From Shinella lacus (lineage in GTDB: Bacteria; Pseudomonadota; Alphaproteobacteria; Rhizobiales; Rhizobiaceae), in the NCBI RefSeq assembly GCF_010994755.1, contig NZ_WHSB02000001.1, positions 496,001-560,000 of the forward strand: a stretch of 64,000 nucleotides of DNA, read 5' to 3'. Shown in pieces: positions 17,262 through 26,631 of this stretch (position 1 is its first letter; the number at the start of each line of letters is the position of its first letter). The notes beneath the pieces are model-generated. The model was not told the DNA's origin. It saw nothing but the letters and a program-made list of their open reading frames with translations, and searched no databases. The position numbers and the translations under genes are program-made.

Positions 17262-19298
17262 ATGGCGACGACCCTAGCTCAAGAGGACCATTGGATCACC
17301 CTGGAGACTCCTCTTGGGAAAGATGCCTTTCTTGCGACGGAAGCGCGTGGCAAGGAAGGCATTTCCAACCTCTTCGAATTCACCATCAGCGCCCTGTCCA
17401 CCCGTGCGACGATCGATCCAAGTGATCTGCTGGGCAAGAGCGTGACGCTCTCCATGGCCAGACCCCGCAGCACGCGCCGCTATGTCAACGGCATCGTCAC
17501 CGCCTTTTCCGCCGGCGCTTTCACGCGCAACGATTACCGGCTCTATACACTCGTCATCTCACCCAGCCTGTGGCTTCTCAAGCGCACGTCCGATCACAAG
17601 GTTTTCCAGGAAAAGACCGCCGTCGAGATCGTCGAGCAGCTTTTGGCGGACAGCGCCATCACCTTCGAAAAGAAGCTCAACTCTACCTACGATCCTTCGG
17701 AATACCGGGTGCAATTCGGCGAAACGGATTTCGACTTCTTCCAGCGCCTCCTCGCCGAGGAAGGCATCTTCTATTTTTTCAAGCACGAGGACGGAAAGCA
17801 CACGCTGGTGCTGGCCGACAATGCTTCCGCCTACGCCGAATGCCTGCAGGATACGGTCGAATACCGCCAGGGCCAGGAGGAGGCCGTAGACGGCGTCCAC
17901 ACCTTCGACAGCGGGGCGAGCCTCACCGATGCAATGTGGCATATCGAAGACTACGACTTCGAAAAGCCGGCAAACACGATCGAGGGTGAGCGCAAGGCGA
18001 ACCAGCAGCCGGCCGCCGGAAAGAAATGGGAGCACTTTCGCTTTCCCGGCAATTCCGTCAAGTCCGACACGCTGAAGCGTTTCGCCACCGTCGCCATCGA
18101 CGCCGCCGAGGCAGGCTTCGAGACGACGACCGGAGGCGGCACATGCGCAAGCTTCACGAGCGGCCATGCCTTCACGCTGAAGGCTCACCCCGTGGATGGC
18201 GAAAACCGCCGCATGACGCTGACCGAGATACGTCACGAAGCTCTCGACCGCGCGTATTTCAACATCCGGCCCGGCACGGAGGGCAAACCGTACTATCGCA
18301 ACACCTTTTCCTGCATTCCGGCAGCGCGTATCGCCCGTAATCCGCTACCGACGCCCAAACCCATCGTGCAAGGTCCGCAGACCGCCCTCGTCGTCGGGCC
18401 TTCCGGCGAGGAAATCCACACCGATAAATACGGACGCATCCGCGTGCAGTTCCATTGGGATCGTTACGGCAAGAAGAACGAGACAAGTTCCTGCTTCGTG
18501 CGCGTGGCGCAATCGCTCGCCGGCAGCAACTGGGGCTCCGTCTTCGTGCCGCGCATCGGCATGGAGGTCGTCGTGCAGTTCCTTGACGGCGATCCGGACC
18601 GCCCATTGGTAACGGGCGCCGTCTACAATGCCGACAACATGCCGCCCTGGGCTCTGCCCACCAACATGACGAAGAGCGGCCTGCTGACGCGCAGCAGCAA
18701 ATCGGGCCAGACGGCGAATGCCAACGAGCTTTCCTTCGAGGACAAGAAGGGCGAGGAGAAGATCACCTTCCACGCCGAAAAGGACTTTCTGCGCGAGGTT
18801 GAGAACGACGACACGCTGACCGTCGACCACGACCAGAAACGCACGATCAAGAACGATCGCACTACCGAGATCACAGAAGGCAATGAGACCTTCACGATCA
18901 AGAAGGGCAACCGGACAGAGAAGATCGAGACCGGAAACGAGACGCTCGACATCGACAAGGGCAAGCGCACGGTGACAATTGCCACCGGTGGCGACACGCT
19001 GACGCTCAAGCAAGGCGACCGGGCGGTGACGTTGAACGTGGGCAGCGACACCCTGACCCTCACCCAGGGCAATCAGACAACGAAGGCCAGCGCCGGCAAG
19101 ATAACCCTCGAGGCGATGCAGGGCATTACGCTGAAATGCGGTAGCAGCACAGTGGAGCTCACCCAGGCCGGCATCACCATCAAAGGTGTCACGGTGTCGA
19201 TCGAAGGGTCCGCCCAAAGCGAGATCAAGGGCCCGATCGTCAATGTCGCGGGCGATGGTATGGCCATCGTCAAGGGCGGCATGGTCAAGATCAATTAG
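17262..19298 (+). CDS. vgrG: VgrG (TssI), T6SS spike protein
   Basis: VgrG trimers cap the Hcp tube and puncture the target. The 678-residue protein has the gp27-like base (about 1-390; FEFTISALS, EYRVQFGETDFDFFQRLLAEEGIFYFF) and the gp5 OB domain (about 395-470; EIHTDKYGRIRVQFHWDR, WGSVFVPRIGMEVVVQFLDGDPDRPLVTG). From about 515 on, short repeats (TLTVDHDQKRTI, TFTIKKGNRTEKI, TLDIDKGKRTVTI, TLTLKQGDRAVTL) form the needle-like beta-helix. It ends in VKGGMVKIN with no toxin extension. It lies 145 nt after hcp and 6 nt before a small unknown gene that is the best candidate for a dedicated partner. Confidence 0.97.
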   Translation: MATTLAQEDHWITLETPLGKDAFLATEARGKEGISNLFEFTISALSTRATIDPSDLLGKSVTLSMARPRSTRRYVNGIVTAFSAGAFTRNDYRLYTLVISPSLWLLKRTSDHKVFQEKTAVEIVEQLLADSAITFEKKLNSTYDPSEYRVQFGETDFDFFQRLLAEEGIFYFFKHEDGKHTLVLADNASAYAECLQDTVEYRQGQEEAVDGVHTFDSGASLTDAMWHIEDYDFEKPANTIEGERKANQQPAAGKKWEHFRFPGNSVKSDTLKRFATVAIDAAEAGFETTTGGGTCASFTSGHAFTLKAHPVDGENRRMTLTEIRHEALDRAYFNIRPGTEGKPYYRNTFSCIPAARIARNPLPTPKPIVQGPQTALVVGPSGEEIHTDKYGRIRVQFHWDRYGKKNETSSCFVRVAQSLAGSNWGSVFVPRIGMEVVVQFLDGDPDRPLVTGAVYNADNMPPWALPTNMTKSGLLTRSSKSGQTANANELSFEDKKGEEKITFHAEKDFLREVENDDTLTVDHDQKRTIKNDRTTEITEGNETFTIKKGNRTEKIETGNETLDIDKGKRTVTIATGGDTLTLKQGDRAVTLNVGSDTLTLTQGNQTTKASAGKITLEAMQGITLKCGSSTVELTQAGITIKGVTVSIEGSAQSEIKGPIVNVAGDGMAIVKGGMVKIN

Positions 19299-19304
19299 GG
19301 GTAG

Positions 19305-19916
19305 ATGGTGAAAATCCAGACGGAAGCCTTTCGCAAGGTGACAGCCCAGACGGCACAGGATATCTGCGGCCGGGCGGAGCTTTCAGCCGAGGCCCTCCCC
19401 TTTCTATTGCCCACCCTGTCGCCACAGGGTTTCCTGTCGCTTCTGGTCGAGGCGGAAAACATTGGGGACGCCATACGTTTCCTCGCCTTCACCTTGCCGA
19501 TCCGCGAGGCGATCTGGTGGTGCTATGTCGTCGCTAAAACCAGCATTCCGGCACCGACGGAGCTGGAATTGCTGTGCCTGGAGCGTACGGCCGCCTGGGT
19601 CTACGAGCCGGACGATTCCCGCCGCCGCTCTTGCATGGAGTGCGCCGAATCGGCCAAGTTCAAGGGGGCTGCGGCCTATGCGGCACTCGCGGTCTTCTGG
19701 TCGGGCGGAAGCCTTGCGCCGGAAGGCATGCCGGACGCAGACGCCGACCCTCGGTTGGGGCCGATCGGTGCCGGGGCGTCGGTGCTGCTGTCGATTACAG
19801 CAGGAGATGCTAAGAACCTTGTGGAGCGCTTCGAGACAGCGGTGACACGAGGGGTGAACATTGCCAATGGCGGCAACGGCTGGTTGCCGGGCGAGCGGCC
19901 GACGGGAAGCAATTGA
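19305..19916 (+). CDS. Unknown VgrG-linked protein
   Basis: The 203-residue protein starts at an ATG 6 nt after the vgrG stop, with GGGG just before it, so it is almost certainly co-translated with vgrG. It has no signal peptide and no clear membrane helix. The sequence is alanine- and leucine-rich and probably helical. Visible stretches are IRFLAFTLPIREAIWWCYVVAK, the Cys pair CMEC near residue 106, and a C-terminal GVNIANGGNGWLPGERP. I do not recognise a catalytic motif. The position suggests an adaptor or chaperone loading cargo onto VgrG, or cargo itself, but nothing in the sequence decides this. Confidence 0.8.
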   Translation: MVKIQTEAFRKVTAQTAQDICGRAELSAEALPFLLPTLSPQGFLSLLVEAENIGDAIRFLAFTLPIREAIWWCYVVAKTSIPAPTELELLCLERTAAWVYEPDDSRRRSCMECAESAKFKGAAAYAALAVFWSGGSLAPEGMPDADADPRLGPIGAGASVLLSITAGDAKNLVERFETAVTRGVNIANGGNGWLPGERPTGSN

Positions 19917-19923
19917 TCCCAGC

Positions 19924-19942
19924 CGAATCGAGAGATTCGTTT
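19924..19942 (+). terminator. Weak terminator-like hairpin after the vgrG unit
   Basis: CGAATC (19924-19929) and GATTCG (19934-19939) form a 6-bp stem closed by a GAGA (GNRA) tetraloop and followed by TTT. It begins 8 nt after the stop of the VgrG-linked gene and 115 nt before tssA, so it may separate the hcp-vgrG unit from the tssA-tssE unit. Confidence 0.4.
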
Positions 19943-20056
19943 CAAGATCGATTAAGTATTTGGGGCTAAGCATTCTTCTGCCAGCTCCGCGCGTGCGGTA
20001 TCCGAGTAAAAGTTTCCAAGCGACCAGGCCCCGCAAGGGCAGGAGGATATCTACCC

Positions 20057-21187
20057 ATGGCTCTGCCGCAGGTCATCGATATCGACGCTCTGCTCCAGGC
20101 GATCTCGGAAGAGGCGCCTGCCGGGACAGATCCGCGCGCCGATAGCTCGCCTGCCTCGCTCTATTACCGCACCAAGGACGCCCGCAACGCCGCCCGCTCC
20201 GCGGAACGCGCCGCCGTCGAGACCGGTGGTGCATCGCCCGAGGAATGGGACACCGTCGCCGACACCGCGATGACGATCCTCGCTTCCCACGGCAAGGATC
20301 TCGAAATCGCCGCTTGGCTCGTTGAGGCTCTCTTGCGAACCGAAGGTTTTGCCGGCCTGCGCGACGGCATGAAGGTGCTCACCGGCATCGTCAACGGCTT
20401 CTGGGAAACCTGCTTCCCCGAGCTCGACGAAGACGGTGTGGAAGGAAAAGTTTCCGCAGTCGCGGGCCTCAACGGTTCGGGCGCGGTCGGAACACTCATT
20501 CAGCCGATCCGGCTTGTATCGATCACGCGCGGCTCGCAATGGAGCTTTTCGCTCTGGAACTACGAGCAGGCGCGCGACCTCGCGAAGGTCACTGATCCCG
20601 ACCGCCGCCAGGAGCGCATCGACAACGGCGCCGTGACCATGGAGCAATTCCTGGAAAGCGTGGCGGATACATCCGTCGCCTTCTTCGCCGAAACCCAGGC
20701 CGTCATCGTGGAGACGCTGGCGGCGCTGGCGGAGATGTCTGCAGCCTTCGATGCGGTGGCTGGTGTCGATGCACCGCCCGTTTCAGCGCTTCGCGAAATG
20801 CTGGAGGAAATCTCCCGCTCGATTGCCCACTTCGCCGCGGACAAACTTGCAGTCGCGAACTATTCTGCCGACAGCGAGGAAGTTTCCGCCGGCGACGCGG
20901 GCCAGCAAGGTGAAGGCGGTCAGCAGGTGTCCGGCACCGTCGTCGTCCGCAAGATCGAGGGCTACCAGTCCCGTGACGAGGCGTTGGCGGAACTGACGCG
21001 CATTTCCGCTTACTTTCGCAAAACCGAACCGCATTCGCCCATGTCGTACACGCTTGAAGACGCCGTCCGGCGTGCGCGCATGAGCCTACCCGATCTGTTG
21101 GTGGAACTGGTCGAAGACCCGGCCCACCTTCAGCGCATCCTGTTGGCGGCGGGCATCAAGCCGCCGTCGACCGAACAAGGTTATTAA
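20057..21187 (+). CDS. tssA: TssA, T6SS tube/sheath assembly cap
   Basis: TssA organises baseplate and tube-sheath elongation. The 376-residue protein carries the ImpA N-terminal domain (about 8-130), with the characteristic [29 protein letters not shown] and a [24 protein letters not shown] stretch, then a C-terminal part containing [40 protein letters not shown]. An AGGAGG lies about 9 nt before the ATG. A 140-nt gap and a weak hairpin separate it from the vgrG unit, so it may begin its own transcript with tssB, tssC and tssE. Confidence 0.95.
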   Translation: MALPQVIDIDALLQAISEEAPAGTDPRADSSPASLYYRTKDARNAARSAERAAVETGGASPEEWDTVADTAMTILASHGKDLEIAAWLVEALLRTEGFAGLRDGMKVLTGIVNGFWETCFPELDEDGVEGKVSAVAGLNGSGAVGTLIQPIRLVSITRGSQWSFSLWNYEQARDLAKVTDPDRRQERIDNGAVTMEQFLESVADTSVAFFAETQAVIVETLAALAEMSAAFDAVAGVDAPPVSALREMLEEISRSIAHFAADKLAVANYSADSEEVSAGDAGQQGEGGQQVSGTVVVRKIEGYQSRDEALAELTRISAYFRKTEPHSPMSYTLEDAVRRARMSLPDLLVELVEDPAHLQRILLAAGIKPPSTEQGY

Positions 21188-21236
21188 TTCCCTATCGCAT
21201 ATCCGCAACCATTCACCGCTTGAAGAGGGGGCCGTC

Positions 21237-21746
21237 ATGGCAGAAAGCGTTCAACAGAAGCTCAAAAGGGTGCGCGCACCGCGCGTCCACATCACTTACG
21301 ACGTGGAAACGGAAGGCGCACAGGTCCGCAAGGAACTGCCCTTCGTCGTGGGCGTCATCGGCGATTTCTCCGGCAAGCCCTACGAGCCGCTGAAGCCGCT
21401 GCGCGACCGCAAGTTCATCCAGATCGACCGTGACAACTTCGACGACGTCATGCAGCGCATGACGCCCGGCGCGGAATTCAAGGTCGAGAACACGCTGGCC
21501 GGCGACGATACGTTGATGCCGGTCTCGCTGAAGTTCAAGTCGATCAACGACTTCGAGCCCGGCGCCGTCGTTGAACAGGTCGAGCCGCTTCGCAAGCTTC
21601 TCGCCGTTCGCAACAAGCTGCGCGACCTGATGTCGAAGGTGGACCGGTCGGAAGAACTCGAAAGCCTCCTGGAGGAGGTCCTGCAGAACACCGACAAGCT
21701 TGCATCCCTTGCCAACGAGCTTGGCGCCGAGAAAGCGAAGGAGTAG
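21237..21746 (+). CDS. tssB: TssB, small T6SS sheath subunit
   Basis: TssB (VipA/ImpB) pairs with TssC to form the contractile sheath. The 169-residue product contains the family hallmarks [26 protein letters not shown] and [18 protein letters not shown], and a helical C-terminus. Length is typical. GAGGGGG lies upstream of the ATG. It is followed by tssC after 4 nt, matching the fixed tssB-tssC order. Confidence 0.97.
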   Translation: MAESVQQKLKRVRAPRVHITYDVETEGAQVRKELPFVVGVIGDFSGKPYEPLKPLRDRKFIQIDRDNFDDVMQRMTPGAEFKVENTLAGDDTLMPVSLKFKSINDFEPGAVVEQVEPLRKLLAVRNKLRDLMSKVDRSEELESLLEEVLQNTDKLASLANELGAEKAKE

Positions 21747-21750
21747 TCGA

Positions 21751-23244
21751 ATGAGCGCCGAGACCCAAACAGCCGGCAGCACAGCCGTCGCAGAAGAAAC
21801 CGGCTCCCTGAGCCTTCTCGACCAGGCCATCCAGGTCACCAAGACCGCCGAGCCGGACGAAATCCAGGACCTGTTGCGCACGCTGACGTCGGAAGCCCTT
21901 TCCGGCACGGTCACGTTCAGCAAGAACCTGACGCAGACCTTCAACAAGGCGATTGCCGCAATCGACGAAAAGATGTCGAAGCAGCTGACCGCCATCATGC
22001 ACAATGAAGAATTCCAGAAGCTGGAAGGCAGCTGGCGTGGCCTCAACTACCTCGTCAAGAATTCGGAAACCAGCTCGACGCTGAAAATCCGCGTTCTCAA
22101 CCTGTCGAAGAAGGAACTGCACAAGGACTTGACCAAGGCAGTCGAGTTCGACCAGAGCCAGACCTTCAAGAAGCTCTACGAAAACGAATTCGGCACACCC
22201 GGCGGCGAGCCCTACGGCGCGCTCATCGGCGACTTCGAGTTCGGCTCCGGCACGGAAGACCTCGAAGTGCTGCAGGGCATGTCCAATGTCGCTGCAGCCT
22301 CCTTCGCGCCCTTCATCTCGGCCGCAAGCCCGAAAATGTTCGGCCTGGAAAGCTTCACCGAACTCTCCAAGCCGCGCGATCTCGAAAAGATCTTCGACAG
22401 CTCGGAATACATCAAGTGGCGCGGTTTCCGTGACAGCGAAGACAGCCGCTTCGTCACGCTGACCATGCCGCGCGTGCTCGCCCGCGTTCCCTTTGGCTCG
22501 CAGGGCAAGCAGATCGACGAGTTCAAGTTCGAGGAAGCTCCGATCGACGCCAATGGCGTTGTCAGCAAGATGGAGTCGAACGACTTTACCTGGATGAATG
22601 CCTCCTACGCGCTCGGTGAGCGCCTGACATCAGCCTTCTCGAAGTACGGCTGGTGCGTGGCGATCCGCGGTGCGGAAGGCGGCGGCAAGGTCGAGAACCT
22701 GCCGACCTTCACCTTCACCAGCGACGACGGCGACGCCGACCAGCAATGCCCGACGGAAATCGGCATCACTGACCGCCGCGAGGCAGAGCTTTCCAAGCTC
22801 GGCTTCCTGCCGCTCTGCCACTACAAGAGCACGGACTACGCGGTGTTCTTCGGCGCGCAGACCACGCAGCGCGCGAAGAAGTACGACAAGCCCGATGCAA
22901 CGGCCAACGCGGCGATCTCTGCCCGTCTGCCTTATATCATGGCAACGTCGCGCTTCTCGCACTACCTCAAGGTCATGGGCCGCGACAAGATCGGTTCGTT
23001 CCTCGAAGTTCGCGATTGCGAAAACTGGCTCAACAACTGGATCCGCAACTTCGTCAACGGCAATCCGGATGCGAGCGCAGAAATGAAGGCGCAGTATCCT
23101 CTCGCCGAAGCCCAGGTTACGGTGAAGGAAATCCCCGGTTCCCCGGGTGCCTACAACGCTGTCGCTTATCTCCGCCCGTGGTTGCAGATGGAAGAGCTCA
23201 CTGCATCCATGCGCCTCGTCGCGCGCATCCCGCAGATGGGCTGA
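21751..23244 (+). CDS. tssC: TssC, large T6SS sheath subunit
   Basis: TssC (VipB/ImpC) is the major sheath subunit recognised by ClpV. The 497-residue protein shows the full ImpC pattern: [102 protein letters not shown] and a C-terminal [20 protein letters not shown]. The start is the ATG at 21751, 4 nt after tssB, with GGAG upstream. An in-frame extension into tssB exists but has no support. Confidence 0.97.
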   Translation: MSAETQTAGSTAVAEETGSLSLLDQAIQVTKTAEPDEIQDLLRTLTSEALSGTVTFSKNLTQTFNKAIAAIDEKMSKQLTAIMHNEEFQKLEGSWRGLNYLVKNSETSSTLKIRVLNLSKKELHKDLTKAVEFDQSQTFKKLYENEFGTPGGEPYGALIGDFEFGSGTEDLEVLQGMSNVAAASFAPFISAASPKMFGLESFTELSKPRDLEKIFDSSEYIKWRGFRDSEDSRFVTLTMPRVLARVPFGSQGKQIDEFKFEEAPIDANGVVSKMESNDFTWMNASYALGERLTSAFSKYGWCVAIRGAEGGGKVENLPTFTFTSDDGDADQQCPTEIGITDRREAELSKLGFLPLCHYKSTDYAVFFGAQTTQRAKKYDKPDATANAAISARLPYIMATSRFSHYLKVMGRDKIGSFLEVRDCENWLNNWIRNFVNGNPDASAEMKAQYPLAEAQVTVKEIPGSPGAYNAVAYLRPWLQMEELTASMRLVARIPQMG

Positions 23245-23251
23245 CGCAGGC

Positions 23252-24790
23252 ATGGAACACGACGCAGTCATCGCCGTGGAAGACGCTTCCAGCGGCGATG
23301 GCGCAAAAAGCGAAGCCGGCATTCGGCTTCGCATCATCGATGCGGTTCTCGAGCGTGGCGGAGAGGAAACCTCCGCCACGCTCGACCGTTTCATCGCGAG
23401 CGACGACCCGGCGGAGTGCCTTCGCCTGTGGTTCGGCACACGCGGCGGCGGCGATGGCTGGCGGGCGGTGCTAACCCGAGACATCGCGGCGATCGATCCG
23501 CTGCTTGGCGACCAGGTCGATGCGATCATCCACACGGCGGAGTTCAAGGCGCTCGAAGCCACTTGGCGCGGCGTCGATTTGCTGCTGTCGGAAACCGGCA
23601 ACGACGACAAGGTCCGCATCAAGCTCTTCAATGTCACATGGTCCGAACTCTCGCGCGATTTCGATCGCGCGATCGAATTCGATCAGAGCACATTGTTCGC
23701 CAAGGTCTACAGCGAGGAATATGGCATGCCAGGCGGCGTGCCATATGGGCTGCTGCTTTGCGACCATGCGGTGCGTCACCGCGCGCCATCGGGTAGCGCG
23801 GGCCCGCAGGACGATGTCGGCACACTTTCCGGCCTGGCGCAGGTCGCGGCGGCATCGTTTTCTCCCTGCATCCTTGGTGCCGCACCGGAACTGTTCGGGG
23901 TCACCACTTTCGCCGACCTCTCCTATGCGCAGCGGCTCGATGCCGGTTTCCAGCTCGGTGAGTATCACCGCTGGCGCCGGCTCCGCGACCTGGAGGACAG
24001 CCGCTTCCTCGGGATCGCCATGCCGCGCATCCTGTTGCGCGACCGCTATAAGGACTCCGCCTCACGGCAGGACGGTTTCCGCTATAGCGAAGGCGGAGCG
24101 GGCGTCGATTCCTGGTTATGGGGCAATGCCGCCTTCGCCTTCGGCGTGATCTCCATCCGTGCGTTTCGCGAATGGGGCTGGTTTGCCGATATGTGTGGTA
24201 CGCGCGGCCCGCAGGCCGATCTTGGCGGCGTCATCAGCCACCTGCCGGTTGCGCAATTTTCGACCGGCGAGAAGGTCGCCTATCGGCGGCCGCTGGAAGT
24301 CGAGCTGACCGACAAGAAGCAAAAGATTTTGGAAGCTCTCGGTTTCATCGCGCTCACGCCGTGCAATTTCGATCGCTCTGTCGTCTTCCTTGGCGCGCAA
24401 TCGCTTTATGCGGCACCGAGTGACAACGACCTTCCAGCCCAGGTGAACGGCCGACTTTCCTCCATGCTGCACTACGTCATGTGTATGAGCCGGTTCGCCC
24501 ACTACGTGAAGATCATGGCGCGCGACCGGGTCGGCGCCTATACGACGCCGCAGGATCTCGAACGTTACCTCGAAGAATGGCTGCGCAACTACACGATCGG
24601 CAACACCGACGCCAGCGCGGAGTTGAAGGCGCGTTATCCGCTCGCCGGCGCGCGATTGGAAATGAGCGAGGTCAGCGGTCGGCCCGGCGTGATGAACTGC
24701 GTGCTGCACCTCCAGCCGCATTTCCAGTTCGACCAAGTCGTGACGGGGTTCCGGATGCGGACCGAAGTGCAATCCATGCGGTCGCGGTAG
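23252..24790 (+). CDS. Second TssC-type sheath protein (TssC paralogue)
   Basis: The 512-residue protein is a diverged TssC paralogue starting 7 nt after the tssC stop. It retains LEATWRGVDLLLSETG, AIEFDQSTLFAKVYSEEYGMPGGVPYG, RWRRLRDLEDSRFLGIAMPRILLRDRY, RFAHYVKIMARDRVGAYTT and a C-terminal LQPHFQFDQVVTGFRMRTEV. It has an N-terminal extension of about 60 acidic residues and a loop insertion near 175-190. Agrobacterium also encodes two adjacent TssC proteins (TssC41 and TssC40), so the pair is a known rhizobial arrangement. Whether it enters the sheath or acts at the baseplate is not evident. Confidence 0.92.
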   Translation: MEHDAVIAVEDASSGDGAKSEAGIRLRIIDAVLERGGEETSATLDRFIASDDPAECLRLWFGTRGGGDGWRAVLTRDIAAIDPLLGDQVDAIIHTAEFKALEATWRGVDLLLSETGNDDKVRIKLFNVTWSELSRDFDRAIEFDQSTLFAKVYSEEYGMPGGVPYGLLLCDHAVRHRAPSGSAGPQDDVGTLSGLAQVAAASFSPCILGAAPELFGVTTFADLSYAQRLDAGFQLGEYHRWRRLRDLEDSRFLGIAMPRILLRDRYKDSASRQDGFRYSEGGAGVDSWLWGNAAFAFGVISIRAFREWGWFADMCGTRGPQADLGGVISHLPVAQFSTGEKVAYRRPLEVELTDKKQKILEALGFIALTPCNFDRSVVFLGAQSLYAAPSDNDLPAQVNGRLSSMLHYVMCMSRFAHYVKIMARDRVGAYTTPQDLERYLEEWLRNYTIGNTDASAELKARYPLAGARLEMSEVSGRPGVMNCVLHLQPHFQFDQVVTGFRMRTEVQSMRSR

Positions 24791-24806
24791 CAAGGAAGGA
24801 TAGAGC

Positions 24807-25286
24807 ATGGCCCGCCTTCCCAACAAAGCGCCTCCGCGGCTTCCCCTCTTCGACCGGCTGCTACAGGGCGACAGTATCGAGACGGATCGCAACGTCGATC
24901 GCGCCATGCAAGAGATGCACGAATCCGTGCGGCGTGATCTCGAAATTCTCTTCAACACCCGTCCCGGTCGCCTGCCCGAGGACGAGAGACTTCTGGAACT
25001 GCGCCAGTCGATCCTGACCTATGGCCTGCCGGAGGTACAGAGCCAGCACCTCGCCTCGCCCGCCCAGCAGGAACAGTTCCGTAAGCACTTGGAAGAGGTC
25101 ATCCGCCGCTTCGAGCCGCGCTTCCGTGAGCTTTCCGTCGTGCTGGTCGTGCCGGAAAACCAGATGGAGCGGGTGCTGCGCTTCCAGATCAACGCCCTGA
25201 TGGAAACCGACAGCTCCAGCGAGGCCGTCACCTTCAACACGGCGATCGACCCCGTCACTGGCATGCTCTCCATCAACGGACGCTGA
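24807..25286 (+). CDS. tssE: TssE, gp25-like baseplate subunit
   Basis: TssE is the T4 gp25-like wedge protein that initiates sheath polymerisation. The 159-residue protein carries the GPW/gp25 domain (about 30-145), with VRRDLEILFNTRP, LLELRQSILTYGLPEVQS and FEPRFRELSVVLV. The length is in range. AAGGAAGG precedes the ATG, which lies 16 nt after the TssC paralogue. It is the last structural gene of the plus arm. Confidence 0.95.
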   Translation: MARLPNKAPPRLPLFDRLLQGDSIETDRNVDRAMQEMHESVRRDLEILFNTRPGRLPEDERLLELRQSILTYGLPEVQSQHLASPAQQEQFRKHLEEVIRRFEPRFRELSVVLVVPENQMERVLRFQINALMETDSSSEAVTFNTAIDPVTGMLSINGR

Positions 25287-25369
25287 GCCGTCTTTGAAAC
25301 CTCCGGCGATTGGCGTAACGTGATGGCGGCCGATCGCGGGTTCTACAGCACAGCATTCATGAGGTCTCT

Positions 25370-26536
25370 TTGGATTTCTCCCAGGCACGTATCCTCATCG
25401 TCGATGATATCGAGGACAACCGGGATGTGCTGGCACGCCGCCTCCGGCGGCTCGGCCTCGTCAACACCGTGCAGGCCGGCGATGGGCTCGAAGCGCTCGA
25501 AAAGGTGCGCGCGGAGCCCTTCGACCTGATCCTGCTCGACGTGATGATGCCGCGCATGAATGGCATCGATGCGCTTCAGGCATTGAACGACGAAGGCTGG
25601 CTCAAATCGCTGTCCGTCGTGATGATCTCCGCGGCGTCCGAAATCGAGACGGTGGTGCGCTGCATCGAGCTCGGCGCCGAGGATTACCTGCCGAAACCCT
25701 TCAACCCGGCACTGCTTGCCGCCCGCGTCGGTGCTGTGCTGGAAAAAAAGTTGCTGCGCGATATCAACCAGCGCCAGCTCGAACGGCTTGAACGGGAGCT
25801 GGCGGAAGCCTGGCTCTGCCAGCAATCCATGCTGCCGACCACCTTCCCCGTCAATCCCGCCCAGCTCGATATCTTCGCCAGCATCGACCCGGCGCTGGAA
25901 ATCGGCGGCGATCTCTACGACGTCTTCGAGGTAACGCCCGGCCTGATTGCGCTGGCGATTGGCGATGTCGCCGGCAAGGGCGCCTCCGCCGCCCTTTTCA
26001 TGGCGCGCACGCGCAGCCTGCTGCGCGCCGGCACCTTGCAATTCCACGCCATTTCGGGACGGGTGCCGCGCCCCTCGGAAATCATCGCCCTCGTCAATGA
26101 CGAACTCGGCAAGAACAATCCGAACTCGCGATTTGTCACGCTATTCTACGCCCTGCTGGAGGTCGCCACCGGCCGCCTCACCTACTGCAATGCCGGCCAC
26201 GTCTACCCGATCTGGACAAGCGGAAACACCGTCGCCGAAGTGGCGACAGCGCCCGATCCCGCGCTCGGTGTCATCGATGCGCTCGACTTCCACGACCACG
26301 AGCTCGTGCTCGCCGTGGGCGACCGCCTTTTCCTCACCTCGGATGGCCTTTCGGACATGCAGAACGCTGATCAGGAGCAGTTCGGAACAGAAAACATCCT
26401 TGCCGAAATCGCCGCCCGCCCAAACGCGTCTGCAACCGACCTCGCCCGTAGCGTACTGGCGACGGCCTATGCCTTTGCAGACGGCGCGCCGCAATTCGAC
26501 GACATCACCGTGCTCGTCTTTGGAAGGCTCAGTTAA
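25370..26536 (+). CDS. Response regulator with PP2C/SpoIIE phosphatase domain (RsbU-type)
   Basis: The 388-residue protein has a receiver domain (about 6-120) with acidic pair D12-D13, phospho-acceptor D57 (LLLDVMMP context) and K109, then a linker and a PP2C-type Ser phosphatase (about 165-388). The metal-binding aspartates are present: GGD181, YD184, GD199V, D325 in TSDG, and the D377-D378 pair. It should therefore be active, unlike the PP2C copy in the kinase fusion. The start is a TTG with GAGG 6 nt upstream. Position at the end of the T6SS plus arm and the STAS/kinase pair at 12267-13712 suggest that it dephosphorylates the STAS protein. No cognate histidine kinase is in the window. Confidence 0.93.
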   Translation: MDFSQARILIVDDIEDNRDVLARRLRRLGLVNTVQAGDGLEALEKVRAEPFDLILLDVMMPRMNGIDALQALNDEGWLKSLSVVMISAASEIETVVRCIELGAEDYLPKPFNPALLAARVGAVLEKKLLRDINQRQLERLERELAEAWLCQQSMLPTTFPVNPAQLDIFASIDPALEIGGDLYDVFEVTPGLIALAIGDVAGKGASAALFMARTRSLLRAGTLQFHAISGRVPRPSEIIALVNDELGKNNPNSRFVTLFYALLEVATGRLTYCNAGHVYPIWTSGNTVAEVATAPDPALGVIDALDFHDHELVLAVGDRLFLTSDGLSDMQNADQEQFGTENILAEIAARPNASATDLARSVLATAYAFADGAPQFDDITVLVFGRLS

Positions 26537-26594
26537 AGCGCTGTAAAGTCCTCATCCGGTAACATCGCAACTATCAATTGATGGGCGTTGGAAT

Positions 26595-26612
26595 AGCTTC
26601 GCGCGCGAAGCT
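26595..26612. repeat. Perfect 18-bp palindrome upstream of the unknown gene
   Basis: AGCTTCGCGCGCGAAGCT is a perfect palindrome starting 59 nt after the phosphatase stop and ending 19 nt before the GTG of the next gene. It could be a regulator site, or a hairpin with TTTA after it that ends the upstream transcript. Its position just before the ribosome site means it could also affect translation. Confidence 0.45.
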
Positions 26613-26631
26613 TTAGACCAAGGGGGATATC

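Noticed and set aside
18780-19100. Repetitive DNA in the 3' part of vgrG as a CRISPR or tandem repeat
   Set aside because: The repeats are at protein level only (about 12-residue beta-helix units) with varied codons, and are normal for the VgrG needle.
23147-23251. N-terminal extension or fusion joining the two TssC genes
   Set aside because: The frame of the second TssC is open into the first gene, but the extension has no homology to TssC, and the ATG at 23252 just after the tssC stop fits operon spacing.
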